Made by a program: the position numbers and the translations under genes. Under the pieces are notes generated by a model. The model ran no database searches, was not told the origin of the DNA, and saw nothing but the letters and a program-made list of their open reading frames with translations. This document shows positions 44,072 through 53,100 of a stretch of DNA of 64,000 nucleotides, one piece after another; the stretch's first letter is position 1; every line of letters starts with the position of its first letter. The DNA lies in assembly GCA_963761325.1 (NCBI GenBank), contig CAVXGZ010000002.1:1426001-1490000 (forward strand), given 5' to 3'. This stretch comes from Streptantibioticus_C sp963761325 (lineage in GTDB: Bacteria > Actinomycetota > Actinomycetes > Streptomycetales > Streptomycetaceae).

Positions 44072-46477
44072 GTGGGCCGTTGGTCGACGAGACAGGGAGA
44101 GTCGGAGGGCGTCCTGCTGAAGCGGGGACAGCGGATCGCTGACGCCGCGAACGCGTGGGAGCCTTCGATGCGTTCCCGCTCCGATGAAGAACTCACCGCT
44201 TTGGCGAGGCAGTTGGCGGACCGTCACCGGCAGGGGACGGAAGGCGGGACGCTCCTCGCGCAGGCGGCCGCCGTGGTCCGGGAGAGCGCGCTGCGCGCCC
44301 TCGGCCACCGTCTCGACGACGTGCAGATCATCGGTGGCATCGCCCTGCACCACGGCGCGCTGGTCGAGATGAGGACCGGCGAGGGCAAGACCCTGACGGT
44401 CCTGCTGCCCGCCTACCTCGGTGCCGCGGCCGGCCGCGGGGTGCACGTCATGACCTCCAACGACTACCTGGCCCAGCGCGACGCGGCCGCGATGGAGCCG
44501 GTGCTGCGCCGGCTCGGCCTCAGCTGCGGGCTGCTCCTCCGGGACGGCGATGACGAGGGGTCCGGTCCGGCCGGGCACCGCGCCGCCTACGCCGCCGACG
44601 TCACCTACGGGACGCCGTTCGCCTTCGCCTACGACCACCTGCGCGACCACATGGTCTGGGAGCGCGACGACGTCGTGCAGCGGGGCCGCCACCTCGCCAT
44701 CGTCGACGAAGCCGACCTGGTCATGCTCGACGACGCACGGCGGATCGCCACCCTCAGCCGGTCCGTCGAGGGCGGGCGGCACCGCTACACCAGCCTCACC
44801 CGGATGGTCGCGGGCCTGCGGGACGAGGTGCACTACCGCGTCGACCGGCAGCGCGGCCTGGTGACGCTGACCGAGGCCGGCACCGCGCGCGTCGAGGACC
44901 TGCTCGGCCTGGACGACCTGCAGGGTGCCGGGGACACGGACCTGATGCGCATGCTCGACTCCGTGCTGCTGGCCAAGGAGGTGTACCGGCGCGACATCGA
45001 CTACCTCGTCGAGGACGGCGCCATCGAGGTCCTCGACACCGGCACCGGACGCTTCATCCCCCGCGGCTCCCTCCCGGGCGGGCTCATGCCGGCGCTCGCG
45101 GCGAAGGAGGGGCTGGCCGTCCCGGCCGAGCTGCGCGCCATCGCCTCGGTCCCCATCCACATGTTCCTGCGCGGCTACGAACGGCTGGCGGGTCTGACCG
45201 GCGTGGCCGTCGAGGCCGAGGGGTACCGGAGGATATACGGGCTGGAGACCGTCAAGGTGCCCACCAGCCGCCCGGTGCTCCGGGTGGACCGGCCCATCCG
45301 CATCCACAGCACCAACGAGGCGCGGCTCGCCGAGGCGGTCCGCCGGACCGCCGAACACCACGCCGCCGGACGGCCGGTGCTGCTGGGGACCGGCTCGATC
45401 ACCCAGGCCGAGGAGGTGTCGGCGGCGCTGCACGCCCGCGGCGTTCCGCACGAGCTGCTGACCGCGAGGAACCACGCGGACGAGGCGGCGATCATCGCCC
45501 CGGCCGGCGAGGCGGGCCGGGTGACGGTGGTGACCCGGATGGTCGGGCGCGGCGTGGACATCCCCCTCGGAGGCGTCGGGGCGAGCGCCGAGGAGCGCGA
45601 GGCGGTACGGCGCAGCGGCGGCCTCCAGGTCCTGGCGCTGGACCTGTACGAGACCCGCCGGCCGGAGTTGCACATGCGGGGCCGGGCGGGGCGGCGAGGC
45701 GACCCGGGCTCCTCCGAGGTCCTCGTGGCGTTGGACGACCCGACGCTGGCCCGGCTCCTCTCGCCGCGGCTGCTGCGCTTCCTGCGCACCGTGCTGGCCG
45801 GTGAGGCCATGGACAACCGGATGGTCTCGCGTGCTCTGGAGCGGGAGTTGGCCCACCGCACGGCGTATCAGGTCGAGGCCCTGTGCGACGCCGTGCGCTA
45901 TGACGAGGTCGAAGAGGAGCAGCGCGAGCGGATCGGCCGGATGTTCCGGCAGACCAGGGACACGAGCGATGCCGGCGCGATGCGGGAACGGGTGCTGGGG
46001 GCGCTCGACGCCACGATCACCCGCCTGGTCCGGGACGCGGGCCACGGTCCGGACGCCGCGCGGCGGCTGCACGACACGCTGTCCCAGATCTACCCGGTGA
46101 CGGTCGGCGTCGGATCGCTGGCCTCCGCGGGCGAGCGCGACCTGGGCCCGCTGCTGCTCGCCGACGCCCGCGGCGCGTACCGGCGGCGTGCGGCGGAGCT
46201 GACGCCGGAGGTCATGACGGAACTGGAGCGACGCGTCCACCTGGCCGTCATCAGCCGGGCCTGGAAGAACCACATGACCGACATGAAGGACCTGTTCGCC
46301 GACGCGACCCTGCACGCGATCACCGGAAGCGACCTCCTCGCCCGCTACCGGCGCGAGGCCGCGGCCCTCTTCACCGAGCTGCTGGAACACATCGAGCTGG
46401 AAACCGTCGGCTACCTCTTCAACCTGGACGTCCGCGTCACCCCGATCGACCGGGGCGGACGGGAGGACACCGCCTGA
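44072..46477 (+). CDS. Divergent SecA-like translocase ATPase
   Basis: An 801-residue SecA homologue. It has MRTGEGKTLTVLLPAYLGA (Walker A, about residue 100), the VMTSNDYLAQRDA motif, DEAD-type Walker B AIVDEADLVMLDD (about 211), MVGRGVDIPLGG, and HMRGRAGRRGDPGSSEV (housekeeping SecA has GRSGRQGDPG). The helical scaffold end (VISRAWKNHMTDMKDLF) is present, but the C-terminal linker and zinc-binding tail are absent. It is clearly not the essential SecA; an accessory (SecA2-like) role is inferred. GTG 44072. No substrate or SecY2 gene is adjacent. Confidence 0.82.
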   Translation: MGRWSTRQGESEGVLLKRGQRIADAANAWEPSMRSRSDEELTALARQLADRHRQGTEGGTLLAQAAAVVRESALRALGHRLDDVQIIGGIALHHGALVEMRTGEGKTLTVLLPAYLGAAAGRGVHVMTSNDYLAQRDAAAMEPVLRRLGLSCGLLLRDGDDEGSGPAGHRAAYAADVTYGTPFAFAYDHLRDHMVWERDDVVQRGRHLAIVDEADLVMLDDARRIATLSRSVEGGRHRYTSLTRMVAGLRDEVHYRVDRQRGLVTLTEAGTARVEDLLGLDDLQGAGDTDLMRMLDSVLLAKEVYRRDIDYLVEDGAIEVLDTGTGRFIPRGSLPGGLMPALAAKEGLAVPAELRAIASVPIHMFLRGYERLAGLTGVAVEAEGYRRIYGLETVKVPTSRPVLRVDRPIRIHSTNEARLAEAVRRTAEHHAAGRPVLLGTGSITQAEEVSAALHARGVPHELLTARNHADEAAIIAPAGEAGRVTVVTRMVGRGVDIPLGGVGASAEEREAVRRSGGLQVLALDLYETRRPELHMRGRAGRRGDPGSSEVLVALDDPTLARLLSPRLLRFLRTVLAGEAMDNRMVSRALERELAHRTAYQVEALCDAVRYDEVEEEQRERIGRMFRQTRDTSDAGAMRERVLGALDATITRLVRDAGHGPDAARRLHDTLSQIYPVTVGVGSLASAGERDLGPLLLADARGAYRRRAAELTPEVMTELERRVHLAVISRAWKNHMTDMKDLFADATLHAITGSDLLARYRREAAALFTELLEHIELETVGYLFNLDVRVTPIDRGGREDTA

Positions 46478-46507
46478 CCGCGACGATCGGCGGCGGCGCG
46501 GGAGGCG

Positions 46508-47530
46508 TCAGGATCCCGCGACGGGAGCGGTGGAGCCGCGGACGACGAGCCTGGTCGCGAGTTCGACGTGGAGGGTGTCGACCGTGTGCCGGTCCAGCAG
46601 GCGCATCAGGAGGGAGACGGCCATCCGTCCCATCTCCTCCAGCGGTTGGCGGACGGTGGTGAGCTGCGGCGAGGTGCAGCGGCTGAGGTCGATGTCGTCG
46701 AACCCGGTGACGGACAGCTCCTCCGGGACGCGCAGACCGCGTTCGGCGGCCGCGCGCATGCCGCCGACGGCCGCCTTGTCGTTGAAGCCGACGAGTGCGG
46801 TCGGCCGCTCCGGCAGGTCCAGCAGCTCACCGGCCGCCCGGTAGCCGTGTTCGACGGTGGGCTCGACGTTGCGCAGGAGTTCGGGCGGGGAGAGCGTGCC
46901 GGCGTCCGCGAGCGCCGAGATGTGGCCCGCGAGGCGCGACTGGCCGGCCAGCCGCTCGCGCGGTCCGCCGATGACGCCGATGCGCCGGTGGCCCAGCGCG
47001 GTCAGGTGCGCGGTCACACTGCGGGCGCCGGCGAGGTGGGCCGCGGAGACCGAGGCGATGTCGCCGGGCAGCCGCGTCCTGGGGTCGACGACGACGAAGG
47101 GGAAGCCCTGCGCCTGGAGGGCTTCGAGTTCGGCGCTCGACTCGGGCGGCATGATCACGATGGCGCCGGCGATGCCCTCCTGCTGCGGGAGCGTGCGCAG
47201 CACCGGGGAGCGCTGGGCGGCCTCGCCGGCTCCCAGGACGAGCCGGCGGCCGTGCAGGTCGAGGGTCTCGGCGATCGAGGAGACGATCAGGCCGAAGTAG
47301 TCGACGAGGACGTAGGGGCAGCGCACGTAGATGGCGCCCTCGGCGGACCTGCGAGGAGCCGGGACGGGGGTGGGAGCGCCCAGGCGTTCGACCGCGCCGC
47401 GCACCAACTCCGCTGTCTCGGGGGTGACGTGGACGTGGCCGTTCAGTACCCGCGACACGGTGGCGATCGAGACGCCCGCCTCGGCGGCGATGTCCCGCAC
47501 GGTGACCTTGGTGCCGCGCGGCCTAGCCAT
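46508..47530 (-). CDS. LacI-family transcriptional repressor
   Basis: A 340-residue LacI-type protein. The N-terminal helix-turn-helix is VTVRDIAAEAGVSIATVSRV with hinge helix (residues 8-60). The periplasmic-binding-like sensor domain (ALVGFNDKAAVGGMRAAAER; SVTGFDDIDLSRCTSPQLTT) covers the rest. It is divergent from the GH30 gene. The 218-bp gap has three GTTTCAT repeats, so it most likely represses that secreted glycosidase until an inducing sugar is present. Confidence 0.9.
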   Translation of the reverse strand: MARPRGTKVTVRDIAAEAGVSIATVSRVLNGHVHVTPETAELVRGAVERLGAPTPVPAPRRSAEGAIYVRCPYVLVDYFGLIVSSIAETLDLHGRRLVLGAGEAAQRSPVLRTLPQQEGIAGAIVIMPPESSAELEALQAQGFPFVVVDPRTRLPGDIASVSAAHLAGARSVTAHLTALGHRRIGVIGGPRERLAGQSRLAGHISALADAGTLSPPELLRNVEPTVEHGYRAAGELLDLPERPTALVGFNDKAAVGGMRAAAERGLRVPEELSVTGFDDIDLSRCTSPQLTTVRQPLEEMGRMAVSLLMRLLDRHTVDTLHVELATRLVVRGSTAPVAGS

Positions 47531-47545
47531 GTGTTACATCGTTCT

Positions 47546-47679
47546 GTTTCATGTCGCGGAGCCTATCTCCTTTACCGGACCTGGGCGTTGATGTTGTTGC
47601 GCTAAGCCTTGACAGCCAAATGGGCAGGCGCTTACGTGTGTTCGGCAATCGTTCCAGAAATTGTTTCATTATGTTTCAT
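47546..47679. repeat. Three GTTTCAT repeats in the LacI/GH30 gap
   Basis: GTTTCAT occurs at 47546-47552, 47663-47669 and 47673-47679. The last two are exactly 10 bp apart (one helical turn), and GAAATTGTTTC (47658-47668) forms a GAAA/TTTC symmetric unit. They are candidate LacI half-sites near both start regions, arranged so that looping is possible. Confidence 0.45.
47609..47637 (+). promoter_or_regulatory. Candidate promoter of the GH30 gene
   Basis: Perfect -35 TTGACA (47609-47614), 17 bp spacer, weak -10 TTACGT (47632-47637). The GTTTCAT pair at 47663-47679 lies just downstream, where a repressor would block elongation. Confidence 0.4.
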
Positions 47680-47748
47680 CGGGGGCGTCTCGTCCACCGG
47701 ACGGACGTGCCCCGGATCTGATCACTCGTCAACACAGGAGGACATCCC

Positions 47749-49194
47749 GTGTCCCACGCCACGTTCCTCGCGGCCTCGCTGGCAACGGCGGCGCTGGTCT
47801 CCGGGTCGGTGATCGCCGTCCAGCCGGCGCAGGCGGACAGCGGTACGGCGGTCTCGGTGGTGGAGACCACGCAGGACCAGAGCCGGCTCCTCGCCTCCCA
47901 GCCCGGTACCGCATTCGAGCCCGGCGGCAGTTCCGCGTCGCAGACGATCACCGTCAAGCCGTCGACGACCTACCAGACCATGACCGGATTCGGCGCGTCG
48001 TTCACCGACTCCTCGGCCTACCTGGTCCACGACTCGGCGCACCGCGACGCCATCATGACCAGGCTGTTCGACCCGGCGAAGGGCATCGGGCTGGACTTCC
48101 TGCGCCAGCCGATCGGTGCCTCCGACTTCTCGCTGTCCTCCTACACCTACGACGACATGCCGGCCGGCCGGACCGACCCGACGCTGGCGAACTTCTCCAT
48201 CGCGCACGACAACGCCTACATCATCCCGATCCTCCGGCAGGCGCTGAAGGACAACCCGGCCACCACGGTCATGGCGACTCCGTGGAGCCCGCCGGCCTGG
48301 ATGAAGACCAACGACTCGCTCGACGGCGGCGACTTCGACACCGCGAACTACGCCGCCTACGCCGCTTATCTGGTCAAGTTCATCCGGGCGTACCGGGCCG
48401 ACGGCATCCCGATCTCCCTGCTGAGCGCGCAGAACGAACCGGAGTACTCGCCGAGCGACTATCCCGGCATGCAGATGACGGCCGCTCAGGAGGCCACGTT
48501 CATCGGCGACTACCTCGGTCCGGCGCTCAGGTCCGCCGGCCTGTCGACCGGGATCCTCGCCTACGACCACAACTGGGACGACACGAGCTACCCGGAGTCC
48601 GTGCTCGGCGACCCGGCCGCGTCCCGCTACGTCACCGGCGTCGCCTGGCACTGCTACGCCGGCGATCCGAGCGCGCAGAACACCGTGCACGACGACTACC
48701 CCCACGTCGGCACGTACTTCACCGAGTGCTCGCCGACCACCGCGGACAACGCCTCGGACACCTTCGCCGACACGCTCGACTGGGACACCGAGAACCTCTT
48801 CATCGACGCCACCCGCGACTGGGCGAAGACCGTCACCACCTGGAACATGGCGCTGGACCCCAGCGGCGGCCCGAGCATGAACTGCACCAACTGCCAGGGT
48901 CTGGTCACCGTGGACAACAGCGCCAACTCCGTGACCTACAACGCGCCTTACTACGCCACCGGCCAGGTCAGCAAGTTCGTGAAGCCGGGCGCGGTGCGGA
49001 TCGACTCCAACACCTTCGGATCCGGCAACATCGAGGACGTCGCCTTCCGCAACCCCGACGGCTCCACTGCCCTGGTCGTGCTCAACGCCGACACCTCCAG
49101 CGCGCAGACCTTCGGCGTCTCGGAGAACGGCCGGTCCTTCACCTACACCGTGCCCGCCGGAGCCGTGGCGACCTTCACCTGGCGTGCCGGCTGA
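47749..49194 (+). CDS. Secreted GH30 glycoside hydrolase
   Basis: The 481-residue protein has a signal peptide (ATFLAASLATAALVSGSVIA, cleavage after QPAQA, about residue 29). A (beta/alpha)8 domain follows with TMTGFGASFTDSSAYLV, MATPWSPPAWMKTN, catalytic acid LLSAQNEPEYSPSDYPGM and nucleophile YFTECSP. A C-terminal beta-sandwich ends VPAGAVATFTWRAG. Family GH30 covers glucosylceramidases, beta-1,6-glucanases and xylanases; the NWDD and TPWSPP motifs favour a subfamily 1-3 glucanase. GTG 47749 has AGGAGG 7 bp upstream. LacI control is likely. Confidence 0.9.
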   Translation: MSHATFLAASLATAALVSGSVIAVQPAQADSGTAVSVVETTQDQSRLLASQPGTAFEPGGSSASQTITVKPSTTYQTMTGFGASFTDSSAYLVHDSAHRDAIMTRLFDPAKGIGLDFLRQPIGASDFSLSSYTYDDMPAGRTDPTLANFSIAHDNAYIIPILRQALKDNPATTVMATPWSPPAWMKTNDSLDGGDFDTANYAAYAAYLVKFIRAYRADGIPISLLSAQNEPEYSPSDYPGMQMTAAQEATFIGDYLGPALRSAGLSTGILAYDHNWDDTSYPESVLGDPAASRYVTGVAWHCYAGDPSAQNTVHDDYPHVGTYFTECSPTTADNASDTFADTLDWDTENLFIDATRDWAKTVTTWNMALDPSGGPSMNCTNCQGLVTVDNSANSVTYNAPYYATGQVSKFVKPGAVRIDSNTFGSGNIEDVAFRNPDGSTALVVLNADTSSAQTFGVSENGRSFTYTVPAGAVATFTWRAG

Positions 49195-49273
49195 ACCGAT
49201 CGACCTCGTTCCGAGGGACGCGGCCGGGGTGGATGGGGCATGCTGGAGCCGAACGCGCGGGAGGGGGAGCGGG

Positions 49274-49957
49274 ATGGTGCCGGCGACGGTTCAGCAGGTG
49301 ACGATTCTGCTGCTCCTCGTGCTGCCCGGAGTCTTCTACCAGGCCGTGCGGGAGCGGTTTAGCGGTGTGCTCGCGGCGGAGCAGGAGCCGCAGAACCGGC
49401 TGGTGCGGTCCCTCGCCGCGAGTGCGCTGCTCAACGCGGTGTACGCGGTGGTCGCCGGGCCGTGGCTGGTGCGGCTGGTGGCCGCGGGCGGGGACGGTCC
49501 GGTCGCGGGAGTGCTGCGGCATCCACGGCAGTCGGGTTTCGCCGGGCTGCTCCTGGTGGTGGTCGTGCCGTCCGCGGTGGCCTGGGCCGAGGCGTGGTGG
49601 TCGAGCCGGCGCGCCCGGGCGCGGTACGAGCCGACGCCGACCGCCTGGGACGCGCTGTTCCACGACCGCGGCTCCTGCTTCGTGCGGGTGCGGCTCAAGA
49701 GCGGTCTGTGGGTGGGCGGTTGGCTCGGTTCGCGCTCGGCCGTCTCGGCGTACCCGCAGCCGGGCGATCTGTATCTGCAGGCGCAGTACCGGATGGCGCC
49801 CGACGGCAGCTTCGTCGGCCGGGTGCCCGGCACCGCGGGGGTCTACGTGCGGGCCGCCGACGCGGAAGTGCTGGAACTGGTGATGCCACCGGCCGTGCGG
49901 GCCGGGACGGCGGAGGCCGGGAACGGGGAGGGGGCCGTCGATGACGGAACGTCGTGA
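49274..49957 (+). CDS. DUF6338-like membrane protein
   Basis: A 227-residue protein with membrane helices near residues 8-22 (VTILLLLVLPGVFYQAV), 45-62 and 88-106. A soluble part follows that resembles an SH3-like small barrel (FVRVRLKSGLWVGGWLGSRS; YLQAQYRMAPDGSFVG). It fits the DUF6338 group common in streptomycetes, recalled from memory. ATG 49274 behind GAGGGGGAG. It overlaps the next gene by 17 bp, and that gene ends 13 bp from the convergent CHAT gene, so the three may be linked functionally. Confidence 0.75.
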   Translation: MVPATVQQVTILLLLVLPGVFYQAVRERFSGVLAAEQEPQNRLVRSLAASALLNAVYAVVAGPWLVRLVAAGGDGPVAGVLRHPRQSGFAGLLLVVVVPSAVAWAEAWWSSRRARARYEPTPTAWDALFHDRGSCFVRVRLKSGLWVGGWLGSRSAVSAYPQPGDLYLQAQYRMAPDGSFVGRVPGTAGVYVRAADAEVLELVMPPAVRAGTAEAGNGEGAVDDGTS

Positions 49958-50186
49958 TGACAAGAACGGCGAGAAGAACGGCGACAGGAAGGACGACAAG
50001 AACGACAACAAGAACGAGAAGAAGGACGAGGACCTGGAGGCGCTCGTCGGACGGTTCGCGCAGCGGCGTACCTACCGGCCCACCGACGACCTGGACGAGC
50101 CCGACGAGTTGCCGCTCGGCCCGGCCGGCACGGTGCCGGCGAACGCCTCGGGTACCCCCGGCGGGGAAGCGCCGGAGGCGCCCTGA
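49941..50186 (+). CDS. Small highly charged protein
   Basis: An 81-residue protein. Residues 5-32 are almost entirely Lys, Asp, Asn, Glu and Arg (KNGEKNGDRKDDKNDNKNEK). Then comes a conserved-looking tail, LEALVGRFAQRRTYRPTDDL and DEPDELPLGPAG. It overlaps the DUF6338-like gene by 17 bp, so the two are coupled. The low-complexity start and ordered tail suggest a partner protein for the membrane protein. Not recognised. Confidence 0.65.
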   Translation: MTERRDDKNGEKNGDRKDDKNDNKNEKKDEDLEALVGRFAQRRTYRPTDDLDEPDELPLGPAGTVPANASGTPGGEAPEAP

Positions 50187-50199
50187 TCGCGCGCACGCG

Positions 50200-53100
50200 T
50201 CACGGACCGGTGTGGATGTGCGCCGCCCACAGGTGCGGCGCCTTGGCGTATCGGTCGCGCAGCGTTCTGACCGGGCGGTGCAGGGCCGCGGCCGGGTCGA
50301 TCGGACGGCCACGGGAGAGGTCCTCGGCGAGCGCGGCGTAGAACTCCTCGGTGAGGAACGTCGCCAGCTCGTCGGGGACGGTCCACAGCGTGCCGATGAC
50401 GTGCGGATACCCGGCGAGCTGGAAGGACGAGGCAAGCTGCACCGCCTCGTCGGGCAGGGCGATTCCGCCCTGCGAGGTGGAGCACGCGGACAGCACGGCG
50501 AGCTGCGGGTGGGCCGGACGCTGGGCGGCGACGTCGAGCGCGGTGAGCCGGCCGTCGTAGAGGACCAGCCCGCTGGCCGACGGGTTCAGCACGTCGCTGA
50601 CGCCGTGGCAGCTGAAGTGGACCCAGGAGTGCGCGGGCAGCGCACGGCACACCGCCGCCACCGTCGCGTCGGCGCCGGCCAGTCGCCGTCCGCCGGGGAA
50701 GCGCTCGGTCAGCACCGCCGCCTCGCGCTCGGCGCCGGGCAGCGGTTCGGCGCCCGGGGTCTCGGCGAGCGCGACGACCAGCGGCGCCGGATCGGGCGGG
50801 GCGCCGAGCGCGAGCTGCCGGCGCGCCCGGACGAGGGCACGTAGCGTCGGGGTGTAGGAGGAGACGGCGCGGTCGACGACCCACCGCCCGGAGTCCGGCC
50901 CGTCGCGTCCGGCCGCGTGGAGCGGCAGGAACGAGAGCCAGCCGGTGGGACACCACCACAGCCTGGTCCACGGCTCGCCGTCGAGCGGGACGTCGCCCAG
51001 GCCCAGCCGGTCGAGCACGGGCACGGCGACGGTGTCCCACAGCCATCGCAGGATCTCGGTGAGCCGGCCCATCGTCTCGACGGCGCGCTGCACGCCCCGC
51101 GTGCCGTACGCCCACTCGACGCCTTCGATGAACAGTGCCGCCCGCGACAGGACGTCCGTGGGGGTGAGGCCGGGCAGCGGGACGACCTCGATTCCGCCGT
51201 CGGCGGTCACGACGAGGGCGTCGGAGCGGTACTCGCTGACGTTGACGACGACGACCGGTCCCTCGGCGGCGGCGCTGAGCAGCTCCGGCAGGCCCGGCGC
51301 GCGCAGGAAGTCCCCGAGGCCGGGCAGGGCGCGGATCTCCTCGACAAGCTCGTCCCAGCGCCGGGCGAGCGCATGCCGCGCCTCGGTGGTCGGCGCCGCC
51401 CCGAGCCCGTCGGCAGGCAGGCCGGGGGTGCCGGGTTCGGTCCACAGCGCCGGCGGAGGCTGCCGCGGAGCGCTCAACCGGTCACGGATCCGCTCGAACT
51501 CGTCGGCGAGCGCGGGGGCGAGGTCGCGCACCCGGGACACCTGGCCGCGGCTGTCGAGACCCTGGGCGAGCAGCACACCCCGGCCCTGTTCGAGGAGGGT
51601 GAGGGCGCGGCCGGGATCGCCGGCCCGCAGCGCGAGCGCGGCGGCGTCGCTCGCCAGGCCCGGGCCGGCCTGCAGCCGCTCCTCCTGGTCGACGCGGCCG
51701 AGGCTGCGCGGGGCGATCCGGGGCAGCAGGCCGACCGCGTAGGCGTAGCCGTCGAGGGCGTCGCCGTCCCGTCCGGCCCTCGCCGCGGCGCCGCCCCAGG
51801 CACGGCCGGCCAGCAGGCGGGTCATGACCGGGGCGACCGGGTTCTCCGCCGCCCGCCGGGCCAGGCGGGCGGCCTCCAGCAGGTCGACCGGCTCGCCGAG
51901 ATCCGCCCGCCGCAGCTGCGCCTCGGCGAGGATCCACAGCGTGCCGGGCCGGTCCGCGGAACCCTCGGGCGTGCAGGCGAGGGCTTCCCGTGCGGCCGAG
52001 ACCGCCCGGCGCAGAGCATCGCGGGCGGCCGGTCCGCTCCCGTCCTCGGCGAGCTGTGTGAAACCCAGGCAGATGACCGCGAGGTTGTTCAGGGCGAAAG
52101 CCCGCCGCGGATGGCCCTCGCCGAGCGAGGCCACCGCGCCCTCCAGCACCTGCCGCGCCTCCATCGCGCCGTGCGGGTCCCCGTCCGACAGGGCGCGGCT
52201 GTGCAGCAGGATGCCGAGGTTGAGCGTGGCCAACTCGGTCCCCATGCGCTCGCCGCCCGGCACGGAGGATGCCTCGCGCAGCAGCGCTGCCGCCTCGTCG
52301 GCGGCGCCGGTGTCGCCGGTGGTGTCGTACCAACCCTGCAGCGCGGCGGCGAGATTGCTCAGGTGCCCGGCGCGGTCGAAGGAGGTCGGGGGGCTCTCGA
52401 CCACGGCACGGCGCAGCACGGCCACGGCCTCGGACTGCCAGCTGCGGTCGCCGCTGAGCCTCGCGCGCTCCATGAGGGCCACGCCCAGGTTGGTGAGCGC
52501 CATGCCGCGGCCGGTGTGCTGCGGCGGCACGGTGGCGACGGCGTCGCGGAGGGTGGCGAGCGCCTCGTCCATGAGGCCCTCGACGCCGGAGTCGCGGGCC
52601 CGGCCCCACTGGACGTGGCCGAGGCTGGTGAGGACCGCGGCCCTGTCGTCCGAGGCGTCCGGGGTGAGATCCCGGGCGGCCCGCAGCAGTCGCACCGACT
52701 CGTCCCGCAAGTGGTCCTCGCGGGTGTGGTCGTAGCGGTCGGCCAGGCTGTTGGCGAGGCCGACCAGCGCCACCGGCCGCGGCGCCCCGGAGTGGGCCGC
52801 GACAGCCTCCCGGTGTCGTTCGACGGCCTCCGCCAGCGGTGCCGGATCGCCGGTGAAGCGGGACAGGGAGCGCAGGGCGTTGCCGAGGCGGGTCAGGCAG
52901 TCGGCCCGGCCGGGCGTGTCGACCGCGGACACCGCCACCGCCTCGCGCAGCACGGCGACGGCCTCCTCGAGCAGGCCGGAGCCCGAGCGGATCTCGGCGA
53001 GGTTCTGCAGGGCGTCGCCGAGGTTGCCGAGGCGGTGCACGCGATAGTGGTCGTCGAGCGGGCTCAGGGCGACCGCCTCGCGGTGCGCCCGCACCGCCTC

